In this document: positions 55,103 through 63,540 of the stretch, piece after piece
Layout of the letters: every line of letters begins with the position of its first letter
Position numbering within the stretch: the first letter of the stretch is position 1
Assembly (NCBI RefSeq): GCF_001425085.1
Contig: NZ_LMDN01000005.1
Location: 124,001 to 188,000 of the forward strand
Direction of reading: 5' to 3'
Length of the DNA: 64,000 nt
Source of the DNA: Leifsonia sp. Root4
Lineage (GTDB): Bacteria > Actinomycetota > Actinomycetes > Actinomycetales > Microbacteriaceae
Made by a program: the position numbers and the translations under genes
The notes under the pieces: generated by a model
Databases searched by the model: none
Told to the model about the DNA's origin: nothing
What the model saw: only the letters and a program-made list of their open reading frames with translations

Positions 55103-55542
55103 AGGGGCGGACCGCGGCCATTCTGATGGCCGCGCTGCTCGCGCTGTACATCGTGCTGATCGGCTGGCGGGCCGTGCAGTTCGTGGCGACGGGGGAGCCT
55201 ATCGCCGTCGGGATCGGCATCGCGCTCATCGTGCTGCCGCTGGTGGGCGCATGGGCGCTCGGCCGCGAGCTGATGTTCGGCGTCCGATCGCAGCGGCTCG
55301 TCGCCGTGCTGGATGCCGAGGGCGAGCTGCCAGAGGAGACTCTCCCGACCCGGGCGAGCGGTCGCCCGCTGCGGGACGCCGCCGACGAGGACTTCGCCCG
55401 CTTCCAGGCCGAGGTCGAGGCCGCACCGGAGGACTGGCGCGCCTGGTTCCGGCTGGGACTCGCCTACGACGCAGCCGGCGACCGTCGACGCGCCCGCAAG
55501 GCCATCATCCGCGCGATCGCGCTGGAACGCTCGGCCCACTGA
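55099..55542 (+). CDS. Small membrane protein with a TPR-like C-terminus
   Basis: 147 residues: two transmembrane helices (AAILMAALLALYIVLIGW and AVGIGIALIVLPLVGAWALG) followed by a soluble part ending EDWRAWFRLGLAYDAAGDRRRARKAIIRAIAL, a single tetratricopeptide-like helix pair. Coupled to dapB by a GTGA overlap, a common actinobacterial arrangement. Function unknown. Confidence 0.78.
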   Translation: MKGRTAAILMAALLALYIVLIGWRAVQFVATGEPIAVGIGIALIVLPLVGAWALGRELMFGVRSQRLVAVLDAEGELPEETLPTRASGRPLRDAADEDFARFQAEVEAAPEDWRAWFRLGLAYDAAGDRRRARKAIIRAIALERSAH

Positions 55543-55587
55543 GCGGATGCGGCATCCGCACGGGACGGTACGTTCCAGCGGTGATTC

Positions 55588-55632
55588 GGTCGACACACCG
55601 TCCACGGTGGCACCGGATCCGGCGTGTCGACC
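55588..55632. terminator. Possible bidirectional terminator
   Basis: GGTCGACAC (55588-55596) and GTGTCGACC (55624-55632) form a 9-base stem with a 27-base loop between two convergent genes. Confidence 0.4.
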
Positions 55633-55682
55633 GTTTCTCCGACGGAGCGTACGCATCCGAGGGAGACCAGAGCGTAAAGCGC

Positions 55683-56627
55683 TCAGCGGTCGAGCATCGC
55701 CGCGATCGCGGACTCCACCGTCTCGTGTCGGAAGCTGAAGCCGTCGGCCAGCAGCCTCTCCGGCACGACCTTCTGGCTGGCGAGCAGCAGCTGCTCGCCA
55801 GCATCCTGCAGCGCCAGCGACACCAGCCGCTCCGGCACGGCGAAGCGATATGGCCGGTGCAGCGCGGTCGCGAGGCTCTTGGTCACGCGATCGGCGGTCG
55901 CCGAGGTCGGCCCGACGACGTTCACGGGGCCGCTCAGCTGCGAGGTCAGCAGGTGCCGGATGGCGGCGGCCTCGTCGTAGAGGCTGACCCACGGCCAGTG
56001 CTGGCCACCGCTGCCGAGGGGGCCGCCGAGTCCGAGCTTGGTGATCGTCTCGAGCCGGCTGAGTGCGCCGCCTGCACCGAGGACGAGACCGCTGCGGAAG
56101 GTCACGACGCGCGTCTTCTCCGGGGCGAGGTGTGCAGCCTTCTCCCACGCCTCCACGACATCGGCCAGGAAGCCGTGGCCGCGCAGCGACTGCTCGGTCA
56201 GGCGTTCGCCGGGCCTGTCACCGTAGATGCCGACGGCCGAGGCGCTGAGGAACACCGGAGGAGGCGATGACGCCATGCGCATGGCATCCGTCAGGGCGTG
56301 CGTCGTCTCGATCCGCGACGAGAGGATCTCCTTGCGGTACGCACCCGTCCACGGCAGCCGGGCCAGCGAGGCGCCGGACAGGTTGACGACGGCATCGACG
56401 TTGTTCATCAGGGTGAAGTCGAGGATGCGCGCGGTCGGCGCCCAGTTCACCTCGTTCTCCGACTCCGGCCGACGGCGCACGAGACGGAGAACCGTGTGAC
56501 CGGTCGACTCCAGCTGACGGGTGAGTTCCGTGCCGATCAGTCCGGACGCCCCGGAGATCAGGACCCGCAGCTGCGACTCCTTCTGGCGACGCGTGCGCGG
56601 GATGTTCGGGGGAAAGCGGTCGACCAC
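55683..56627 (-). CDS. TIGR01777 family NAD-dependent epimerase-like protein
   Basis: 314 residues of extended short-chain dehydrogenase fold: VLISGASGLIGTELTRQL (GxxGxxG), VDAVVNLSGASL, FLSASAVGIYGD (with the Tyr of the YxxxK-type region altered in this family) and TRVVTFRSGLVLGAGGAL. Family members (SDR39U1) have no firm substrate. GTG immediately follows the OsmC stop (TAG-GTG), so it belongs to the OsmC transcription unit. Confidence 0.88.
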   Translation of the reverse strand: MVDRFPPNIPRTRRQKESQLRVLISGASGLIGTELTRQLESTGHTVLRLVRRRPESENEVNWAPTARILDFTLMNNVDAVVNLSGASLARLPWTGAYRKEILSSRIETTHALTDAMRMASSPPPVFLSASAVGIYGDRPGERLTEQSLRGHGFLADVVEAWEKAAHLAPEKTRVVTFRSGLVLGAGGALSRLETITKLGLGGPLGSGGQHWPWVSLYDEAAAIRHLLTSQLSGPVNVVGPTSATADRVTKSLATALHRPYRFAVPERLVSLALQDAGEQLLLASQKVVPERLLADGFSFRHETVESAIAAMLDR

Positions 56628-57053
56628 CTAGGCCAGTTCTGCTTCGAGCGTGATCGGGATGCTGGCGAGTGCCTGCGAGATGGGGCAGTTCACCTTCGCG
56701 TCTTCTGCGATGCGGTGGAACTCCTCCTCGCTGATCCCTGGCACGACGGCGTTTACGAGCAGGTGGCTGCCGAGAACGCCCTTGCCTGGCTCGAAAGTGA
56801 CGGCGGCCGTCGTCTGGATGCTGTCCGGCGTGTGGCCGGCCTGCGTCAGCGCGAGCGAGAATGCCATCGAGAAGCAGGCCGCGTGTGCCGCGCCGAGCAG
56901 TTCTTCCGGGTTGGTGGTGTGCGGGGCGCCCTCAGAGCGCGCCTTCCAGTTCACCGGGAACTCCGCGGCCTTCGACGAGTCGAGCGAGACGGTGCCCGCG
57001 CCCTCGAAAAGTGATCCGTTCCATACCGTTGTTGCTTCGCTGGTCAGCGCCAT
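56628..57053 (-). CDS. OsmC/Ohr family peroxiredoxin
   Basis: 141 residues with the two redox cysteines in AAHAACFSMAFSLAL and DAKVNCPISQALA, spaced as in OsmC. Reduces organic hydroperoxides with a thiol donor. AGGAGG precedes the ATG at 57053. Sits directly downstream of the thioredoxin-like and DUF4395 genes on the same strand, a plausible electron-donor context. Confidence 0.93.
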   Translation of the reverse strand: MALTSEATTVWNGSLFEGAGTVSLDSSKAAEFPVNWKARSEGAPHTTNPEELLGAAHAACFSMAFSLALTQAGHTPDSIQTTAAVTFEPGKGVLGSHLLVNAVVPGISEEEFHRIAEDAKVNCPISQALASIPITLEAELA

Positions 57054-57076
57054 TGTGAAACCTCCTGGCCCCCAGC

Positions 57077-57586
57077 CTAACCGCGCAGGCGCAGCAGCAG
57101 AACGTAAAGCTGGCATCCGATGCAGTACCCGAACACCGCGTTCAGGAATGCCGCGATGAAAGCCGCCGCCGCCGCGATGCCGACGGCCGCCGGGATCGCG
57201 AGCAGGCCGAGTACCACCCCGATCGCCGTCACGACGAAGCCGACGCCCTGGGCGAAGGTCGGCGGGCGCGGATCCTCCCACTCGGTGGGCGCAGCCAGGC
57301 GGGGCCGCACGAACGTCCGGAACAGCACGCCGTAGGGGTGGCGCTGGATGCCGGCGAACGCGCCCCACGCGAAGAGGGCAGAGATCGCGGCGAGGCCGAT
57401 CAGGGCGGCGGGGTCGGCACCGGCGAGCGAGAGCGCGACGACGGTGAGCAGCAGCACCGCGCTGATGGCGGCGCCGAAGCGCGGACCGCGCGGGTCGATG
57501 CCGGCCGGGGCCTCCTTGCCGGCCGCAGCCCCTGTTGCTGCCGTGCTGGCGGCCTGTGTCTGCGGTTCAACCGATGGCTGTGACAT
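57077..57586 (-). CDS. DUF4395 domain-containing membrane protein
   Basis: 169 residues, four hydrophobic helices; conserved C-terminal [17 protein letters not shown] with a CxxC pair within the last helix, the DUF4395 hallmark. The start overlaps the thioredoxin gene by 20 bases. The family frequently pairs with thioredoxin-like proteins, suggesting a membrane thiol carrier; this is inference. Confidence 0.86.
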   Translation of the reverse strand: MSQPSVEPQTQAASTAATGAAAGKEAPAGIDPRGPRFGAAISAVLLLTVVALSLAGADPAALIGLAAISALFAWGAFAGIQRHPYGVLFRTFVRPRLAAPTEWEDPRPPTFAQGVGFVVTAIGVVLGLLAIPAAVGIAAAAAFIAAFLNAVFGYCIGCQLYVLLLRLRG

Positions 57587-58040
57587 GGGGGTCCCTTTCG
57601 AGGAGCGGCGCGAGTTGCTCGGTGATGGTGCGGCGGTCGGGGGCTCCGCCGATGCGCGCACGCACGACGCCGGCCGCGTCGAGCAGGAGCACCGTCGGCG
57701 TCTGCATGACCCGGAAGCGGCGGGCGAGTTCCGGCCGAGCGCCGAGATCGATCTCGATGGCGCTGACGCCGTCCGCGGCATCCGCAATGCCGACGAGCAG
57801 TGTGCGCGTCTGCGGGCAGCGGGCACAGAACTCGGTGGAGAACTGCAGCAGGGTCGCGCGCTCACCGAGAGGTGGGGCGACGGAGCCGGGGCCCGCGAGC
57901 TCGGCCGCCCGCACGATGGCCGGCGGGGCACCTGGCGCGGTGGTCTGCGCCCGCCCGGTGCGCGCCTTCCAGAGCAGCCCGAGAGCCGTGCTCGCGGCGA
58001 GCAGCGTGAGGGCGCCGATGAGGGCGTACGGCCAATCCAT
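57567..58040 (-). CDS. Membrane-tethered thioredoxin-like protein
   Basis: 157 residues: an N-terminal hydrophobic anchor ([20 protein letters not shown]), then a thioredoxin fold with [22 protein letters not shown] (redox site CARC) and [18 protein letters not shown] containing the cis-proline. Likely acts outside the membrane. First gene of the trx-DUF4395-osmC-TIGR01777 group. Confidence 0.88.
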   Translation of the reverse strand: MDWPYALIGALTLLAASTALGLLWKARTGRAQTTAPGAPPAIVRAAELAGPGSVAPPLGERATLLQFSTEFCARCPQTRTLLVGIADAADGVSAIEIDLGARPELARRFRVMQTPTVLLLDAAGVVRARIGGAPDRRTITEQLAPLLERDPHVTAIG

Positions 58041-58052
58041 GCGGTGAATCTA
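58041..58052 (-). promoter_or_regulatory. Leaderless promoter -10 of the thioredoxin-like gene
   Basis: On the minus strand TAGATT (58052-58047), six bases, then ATG at 58040. Confidence 0.55.
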
Positions 58053-58144
58053 CGCCGCGGTCACCCCGCGCGGGCCAGTATGACGGTGCATGACGCGAAC
58101 GGCGGCCGTGCGGCATGCTCAGCCGAAACGGGGTCGGCCCGGGA

Positions 58145-58157
58145 TACGATCATGGGG
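58145..58157 (+). promoter_or_regulatory. Leaderless promoter -10 of thyA
   Basis: TACGAT (58145-58150), seven bases, then ATG at 58158. The in-frame ATG at 58152 is only one base after the hexamer and less likely. Confidence 0.55.
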
Positions 58158-58967
58158 ATGAGCGCGACGATCCCCACTCCCTATGAAGACCTGCTGCGCG
58201 AGGTGCTGGCCACCGGAACGCAGAAGACCGACCGCACCGGAACCGGAACGCGCAGCGTCTTCGGCCGCCAGCTGCGCTTCGACCTCGCAGAGGGGTTCCC
58301 GCTGATCACGACCAAGCGCGTGCACTTCAAGTCGATCGCCTACGAGCTGCTGTGGTTCCTGCGCGGCGAGAGCAACGTCGGCTGGCTGCGCGAGAACGGC
58401 GTGACCATCTGGGACGAGTGGGCGGATGCCGCCGGCGAACTCGGCCCCGTGTACGGCGTGCAGTGGCGCTCCTGGCCGACCCCGAGTGGCGAGCAGATCG
58501 ACCAGATCAGCGAGGTGATCGAGGCGATCAAGACCAGCCCGGACTCCCGCCGCCTCATCGTCAGCGCCTGGAACCCGGCCGACATCCCCGACATGGCGCT
58601 CGCGCCCTGCCATGCCCTGTTCCAGTTCTACGTGGCCGACGGCAAGCTCAGCTGCCAGCTGTACCAGCGCAGCGCCGACATGTTCCTCGGCGTGCCGTTC
58701 AACATCGCCAGCTACGCGCTGCTCACCCACATGATCGCCGCGCAGACCGGCCTTGAGGTCGGCGACTTCGTCTGGACCGGCGGCGACTGCCACATCTACG
58801 ACAACCACGTCGCGCAGGTGACCGAGCAGCTCACCCGCGAGCCCTACGCCTACCCGACGCTCGAGATCACGGCCGAGCGCCCCAGCGTGTTCGACTACGA
58901 GTTCGGCGACTTCGAGGTCGTCGGCTACGAGCACCACCCCGCCATCCGCGGCGCCGTCGCCGTATGA
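58158..58967 (+). CDS. thyA: Thymidylate synthase
   Basis: dUMP + methylene-THF to dTMP + DHF. 269 residues of ThyA type. [20 protein letters not shown], the nucleophile Cys151 in [12 protein letters not shown], and the conserved [28 protein letters not shown] and HIYDNHVAQ are all present. Overlaps folA by four bases, so it is coupled to the enzyme that recycles its product. Confidence 0.97.
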   Translation: MSATIPTPYEDLLREVLATGTQKTDRTGTGTRSVFGRQLRFDLAEGFPLITTKRVHFKSIAYELLWFLRGESNVGWLRENGVTIWDEWADAAGELGPVYGVQWRSWPTPSGEQIDQISEVIEAIKTSPDSRRLIVSAWNPADIPDMALAPCHALFQFYVADGKLSCQLYQRSADMFLGVPFNIASYALLTHMIAAQTGLEVGDFVWTGGDCHIYDNHVAQVTEQLTREPYAYPTLEITAERPSVFDYEFGDFEVVGYEHHPAIRGAVAV

Positions 58968-59557
58968 GCGGGGGAGCGGATGCCGCGGGCGGCAGCCCCA
59001 TCAGCGGCGGCCCGATCGGCGGCGGCCCCATCAGCGTCGGCCTGATCTGGGCCGAGGCCCGCGGCGGCGTGATCGGTTTGGACGGCGTCATGCCGTGGCA
59101 CGTGCCGGAAGACTTGGCGCACTTCAAGGCGATGACACTCGGCGGCTCCGTGGTGATGGGCCGCAAGACCTGGGACTCGATTCCCGAGCGCTTCCGCCCC
59201 TTCGCCGGCCGCGAGAACATCGTCGTCACCCGTCAGGCCGACTGGTCGGCCGACGGTGCACACGTCGCGCACTCCGTCGCCGACGCCATCGCGCTGGCCG
59301 CCAGCCTGACGCCGGGGGAGCGGGTCTGGGTGACCGGCGGTGCCGAGATCTATCGGGCGGCCCTCGGCGACGCGGCATCCGATGCCTTCATCGTCGACCG
59401 GATCGAGGTGACCGAGATCGACGCGGACGTCTCCGGCGACACCCACGCACCAGAGATCGGGGCGGGCTGGCACGTCGAGACGGCGGACCCGGCATCCGAT
59501 TGGCACGTCTCCCGCGCCGGCCTGCCCTACCGCTTCCTGCGCTACGCACGCGCCTGA
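58964..59557 (+). CDS. folA: Dihydrofolate reductase
   Basis: Regenerates tetrahydrofolate for ThyA. 197 residues: [31 protein letters not shown] with the catalytic acidic residue, [31 protein letters not shown] for NADPH, and [14 protein letters not shown]. The N-terminal ~25 residues are an extension composed of three 15-base repeats (58991-59035) similar to the sequence encoding the first strand. Confidence 0.96.
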   Translation: MSGGADAAGGSPISGGPIGGGPISVGLIWAEARGGVIGLDGVMPWHVPEDLAHFKAMTLGGSVVMGRKTWDSIPERFRPFAGRENIVVTRQADWSADGAHVAHSVADAIALAASLTPGERVWVTGGAEIYRAALGDAASDAFIVDRIEVTEIDADVSGDTHAPEIGAGWHVETADPASDWHVSRAGLPYRFLRYARA

Positions 59558-59592
59558 GCCGCTCGCGGATGCCGCAGTGCCGCTCGAACCGG

Positions 59593-59605
59593 TAGCCTAA
59601 GATTT
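59593..59605 (+). promoter_or_regulatory. Leaderless promoter -10 of dapA
   Basis: TAGCCT (59593-59598), seven bases, then GTG at 59606. Confidence 0.6.
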
Positions 59606-60583
59606 GTGTCTGCTTCAGCGAATCCCTTCGGCCAGGTCCTCGTCGCGCTCGTGACCCCATTCACCGCAGACGGTGAAGTCGACTGGCCGGCCGTTGAGAA
59701 GCACATCGACGACGTCATCTCGGCCGGTGCCGACGGCATCGTCGTGACGGGTACGACCGGCGAGACCTCCACGCTGACCGACCCGGAGAAGTTGCGCCTC
59801 GTCGAGGTCGGCAAGGACGTCGCGTCCGGCCGTGCCAGCATCATCACCGGCGGAGGTTCCAACGAGACCGCGCACGCGATCGAGCTGTACAAGGCGAGCG
59901 AGAAGGCCGGCGCCGACGGCATCATGATCGTCACGCCGTACTACAACAAGCCGACCCAGGCGGGAATCCTCACCCACTTCCGCATGGTCGCCGACGCAAC
60001 CGACCTGCCCGTCATCCTCTATGACATCCCGGGGCGCACCGGCGTGCAGATCAAGTACGAGACGATCATGCGTCTCGCCAAGCACCCGAACATCCTCGCC
60101 GTGAAGGACGCCAAGGGCGACTTCAGCGAGGTCAGCCGGGTGCTCAACCAGACCGATCTGATGTACTTCTCCGGCGACGATGCCAACGTGCTCCCACACC
60201 TGGCCATCGGCGCAACCGGTCTGATCGGCGTCACGGCGAACATCGCCCCGACGCCGTACCGCCAGATGATCGACGCCGTCAACGCCGGCGATCTGGCCAC
60301 GGCCACCGCCGCGCACCAGAAGCTCGAACCGCTCGTGCGCGCGGTCATGACCCACGTTCCCGGAACCGTCGCAGCGAAGTACATCCTGCACGGCCTCGGT
60401 CGCATCGGCAGCCCGCGCGTTCGGCTGCCCCTCGTCGGACCCGAAGAGTGGGAGGCGGCGCAGATCGAAGACGAAATCGATCTCGTGCGCGACATCCCCG
60501 GTGTCGACTTCAGTAACTTCCGCCCCGACCGCAACGCCGCCGCAGGTGGCGCGTTGCCGAAGGTGGCCGGCACCACACGCTAG
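59606..60583 (+). CDS. dapA: 4-hydroxy-tetrahydrodipicolinate synthase
   Basis: Condenses pyruvate with aspartate semialdehyde, first step of the lysine/DAP branch. 325 residues; Schiff-base Lys167 in ILAVKDAKGD, Tyr139 in VILYDIPGRTG, and VVTGTTGETSTLTDPEKLRL with the catalytic Thr pair. GTG start. RNase J follows, the usual actinobacterial order. Confidence 0.97.
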   Translation: MSASANPFGQVLVALVTPFTADGEVDWPAVEKHIDDVISAGADGIVVTGTTGETSTLTDPEKLRLVEVGKDVASGRASIITGGGSNETAHAIELYKASEKAGADGIMIVTPYYNKPTQAGILTHFRMVADATDLPVILYDIPGRTGVQIKYETIMRLAKHPNILAVKDAKGDFSEVSRVLNQTDLMYFSGDDANVLPHLAIGATGLIGVTANIAPTPYRQMIDAVNAGDLATATAAHQKLEPLVRAVMTHVPGTVAAKYILHGLGRIGSPRVRLPLVGPEEWEAAQIEDEIDLVRDIPGVDFSNFRPDRNAAAGGALPKVAGTTR

Positions 60584-60653
60584 GAAATCGCGCGACCAGC
60601 TCGCGCGCACAACAACGCGGCCACCCGTGGCCCGAAATACGCAAGGAGGGCAT

Positions 60654-62330
60654 ATGCCCAACGACGTCTACGCACCCGCACCGCTCCAGCCGGGAACGCT
60701 GCGCATCACCCCGATCGGCGGTCTCGGCGAGATCGGCCGCAACATGACCACCTTCGAGATCGACGGCAAGATCCTGATCGTCGACTGCGGCGTGCTCTTC
60801 CCGGAGGAGCACCAGCCGGGAGTCGACCTGATCCTGCCCGACTTCAGCCCGATCAAGGACCGCCTGGACGATGTGGTCGGCGTCGTGCTCACGCACGGCC
60901 ACGAAGACCACATCGGCGCGGTTCCCTACCTGCTCCGTCTGCGCGCCGACATCCCCCTGATCGGCTCCACGCTGACGCTGGCCCTGATCGAGGCGAAGCT
61001 CAAAGAGCACCGCATCAAGCCGTACACCCTCAACGTCGCAGAAGGCCAGATGGAGGCCCTCGGCCCGTTCGACCTCGAGTTCGTCGCGGTCAACCACTCG
61101 ATCCCCGATGCGCTGGCCGTCGTCATCCACTCGGTGGCAGGAACCGTGCTCGCCACGGGTGACTTCAAGATGGACCAGCTGCCGCTCGACGGGCGCCTCA
61201 CCGACCTCCGCGAGTTCGCCCGCCTCGGCAAGAGCGGCGTCGACGTGTTCCTCGTCGATTCCACCAACGCCGACGTGCCCGGATTCACCACGCCGGAGCG
61301 CTCCATCGGACCGGTGCTCGACCAGGTGATCTCCAAGGCCACCAAGAAGGTCGTCGTCGCCAGCTTCTCGAGCCACGTGCACCGTGTGCAGCAGGTTCTG
61401 GATGCCGCACACGCCAACGGCCGTCGCGTCGCCCTGCTCGGCCGCTCGATGGTGCGCAACATGACCATCGCCGCCGACCTCGGCTTCCTCAAGGTGCCGG
61501 CCGGCGTGCTCGTCGACTACAAGAAGGCCGGCGACATCCCCGACGACAAGATCGTCTTCATGTCGACCGGTTCGCAGGGCGAGCCGATGGCCGTGCTCAG
61601 CCGCATGGCGAACCGCGACCACCAGATCTCGGTCGGTGAGGGCGACACCATCATCCTCGCCTCCAGCCTGATCCCCGGCAACGAGAACGCGGTGTACCGC
61701 ATCATCGACGGCCTCACCAAGATCGGCGCCAACGTCGTGCACAAGGGCAACGCCAAGGTGCACGTCTCCGGCCACGCCGCCGCCGGCGAGCTGCTCTACT
61801 GCTACAACATCCTGAAGCCGAAGAACGTGCTCCCCGTGCACGGCGAGTTCCGTCACCTGCACGCCAACGCACAGCTGGCGATCCAGACCGGCATTCCGGC
61901 GGAGAACGTCTTCGAGGGCGAGGACGGCTCCGTCTACGACCTCAAGGACGGCGTGATGACGCAGGTCGGCCAGCTCGACATCGGCTTCGTCTACGTCGAC
62001 GGCTCCACCGTCGGCGAGATCACCGACGCCGACCTCAAGGACCGTCGCATCCTCGGCGAGGAGGGCTTCATCTCTGTCATCGTCGTCGTCGACGCGGCCA
62101 CGGGCAAGATCATCACCGGCCCGGAGATCCACGCCAAGGGCTTCGCAGAGGACGACGCCATCTTCGACGCCGTCAAGCCGAAGATCGCCGCCGCGCTGGC
62201 CGATTCCGCACAGAACGGCGTGCGCGACACGCACGCCCTCGCCCAGGTGGTGCGCCGCACGGTCGGTCGCTGGGTGAACGTCTCCTACCGCCGCCGCCCG
62301 ATGATCGTTCCGCTCGTCATCGAGGCATAA
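60654..62330 (+). CDS. rnj: Ribonuclease J
   Basis: 558-residue metallo-beta-lactamase/beta-CASP nuclease for RNA maturation and decay. Zinc motif HGHEDH at residues 81-86, GTVLATGDFKMDQLPLDG, VASFSSHVHRVQQ (beta-CASP motif A region) and HVSGHAAAGELLYCYNILKPKNVLPVHGEFRHL. Full family length. Strong AAGGAGGG site before the ATG at 60654. Partner of PNPase in RNA decay. Confidence 0.97.
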   Translation: MPNDVYAPAPLQPGTLRITPIGGLGEIGRNMTTFEIDGKILIVDCGVLFPEEHQPGVDLILPDFSPIKDRLDDVVGVVLTHGHEDHIGAVPYLLRLRADIPLIGSTLTLALIEAKLKEHRIKPYTLNVAEGQMEALGPFDLEFVAVNHSIPDALAVVIHSVAGTVLATGDFKMDQLPLDGRLTDLREFARLGKSGVDVFLVDSTNADVPGFTTPERSIGPVLDQVISKATKKVVVASFSSHVHRVQQVLDAAHANGRRVALLGRSMVRNMTIAADLGFLKVPAGVLVDYKKAGDIPDDKIVFMSTGSQGEPMAVLSRMANRDHQISVGEGDTIILASSLIPGNENAVYRIIDGLTKIGANVVHKGNAKVHVSGHAAAGELLYCYNILKPKNVLPVHGEFRHLHANAQLAIQTGIPAENVFEGEDGSVYDLKDGVMTQVGQLDIGFVYVDGSTVGEITDADLKDRRILGEEGFISVIVVVDAATGKIITGPEIHAKGFAEDDAIFDAVKPKIAAALADSAQNGVRDTHALAQVVRRTVGRWVNVSYRRRPMIVPLVIEA

Positions 62331-62348
62331 CAGCGATCCGCAGGACCG

Positions 62349-62387
62349 AGAGCTCCGGATGCCGCACTGCGCGGCATCCGGAGCTCT
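62349..62387 (+). terminator. Strong hairpin terminator after RNase J
   Basis: Perfect 17-base stem (62349-62365 / 62371-62387) with a five-base loop, again containing GGATGCC/GGCATCC, followed by TTCTC. Confidence 0.85.
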
Positions 62388-62496
62388 TCTCATTCCCCAT
62401 CAGGCATGACCCTGAATCATCCCTGAGGAGGGCGTATCGGCCTCGGGCGGGCCGATAGCGTTGGGGCTTACGTAATCGCCGAAACAAGGGGGCCCT

Positions 62497-63540
62497 GTGG
62501 GCGTTGTACGCAAGTGGATCTTTCCGATCCTCCGAATCCTGCTGTTGGCCGCACTCGCCGCTGCGCTCGTGAAGATCGCTTTCTTCCCCGACAACGCCGA
62601 GGCGAGCAACCCGGCGCAGCCGAGCGGGCAGATCACACAGCCGGAGGTCGCCGTCGCTCTCGGCAGCATCACCAATGAGGTGACTCTGAAGGGCGCCGTC
62701 GCCGCGGACCCGGCCGTGGCCGTGACCGCGACGGGCATGGGGAAGGTCGACGAGGTCTTCGTCTCTGTCGGTCAGTGGGTCGATTCCGGCACCAAGCTCT
62801 ACGACATCAAGGTCGAAACCGTGCCAGAGCCCGTCGAGAGCGTCGGGCCGGACGGCATGCCCATGATCACGCAGCCGAAGCCGTCGATCAGTTACGCCAA
62901 GGTGTTCGCGCCGATCAGCGGCACGCTCACCGCGCTCACGGTGCTGGAGGGGCAGCAGCTCGCCATCGGCGACACCACGGGGCAGATCGCGCCGCCGAGC
63001 TTCTCGGTGACGGGCGCGCTCAGCCCGGAGCAGCAGTACCGGCTCGTCAGTAAGCCGACCGAGGCCATGATCGCCATCACGGGCGGACCGGCGCCGTTCC
63101 AGTGCACGGGACTGACGATCACGACGCCGCTGCCCGGCACCGGCGACGCGGGTGCGGGCGCAGCCGGCGGAGCGGGCACAGGCGCGGCCGGTGGTGCGGG
63201 AACGACCGTGCGCTGCGCGGTGCCGGCCGACATCACGGTCTTCGCCGGGCTCGCCGCAGACATCACCATCGCGGCGGGCAGCGCGGAGAACGTGCTCACC
63301 ATCCCAACGACCGCGGTCAAGGGCTCCGCCGAGAACGGCACCGTCTTCGCCCCCCTGCCCGACGGTGGCGCGGAGGAGCGCCCGGTCGTGCTCGGCCTGA
63401 ACGACGGCACCGTCGTCGAGATCGTCAGCGGCCTGGCCGAGGGCGACACGATCCTCGAGTTCGTTCCCGGTGCCCCACCCGCGCTCGAGGACGGCTGCAT
63501 GCCGATGCCGGGCGGCGGCATGGCATGCGAGGGCAAGTGA
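62497..63540 (+). CDS. MacA-like periplasmic adaptor subunit (HlyD/RND type)
   Basis: 347 residues: N-terminal membrane anchor (WIFPILRILLLAALAAALVKIAFF), a beta-barrel/lipoyl-like part with KVFAPISGTLTALTVLEGQQLAIGDTTGQIA and a C-terminal VLTIPTTAVKGSAENGTVFAPL. The Gly/Ala segment around residues 210-235 (GAGAAGGAGTGAAGGAG) is a low-complexity insertion. GTG start. Adapts the ABC ATPase encoded next to an exporter permease expected further right. Confidence 0.86.
   Translation: MGVVRKWIFPILRILLLAALAAALVKIAFFPDNAEASNPAQPSGQITQPEVAVALGSITNEVTLKGAVAADPAVAVTATGMGKVDEVFVSVGQWVDSGTKLYDIKVETVPEPVESVGPDGMPMITQPKPSISYAKVFAPISGTLTALTVLEGQQLAIGDTTGQIAPPSFSVTGALSPEQQYRLVSKPTEAMIAITGGPAPFQCTGLTITTPLPGTGDAGAGAAGGAGTGAAGGAGTTVRCAVPADITVFAGLAADITIAAGSAENVLTIPTTAVKGSAENGTVFAPLPDGGAEERPVVLGLNDGTVVEIVSGLAEGDTILEFVPGAPPALEDGCMPMPGGGMACEGK

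Noticed and set aside
60510-62393. A 627-codon open frame opposite RNase J
   Set aside because: Antisense shadow of a strongly recognised gene; no motifs and no ribosome site.
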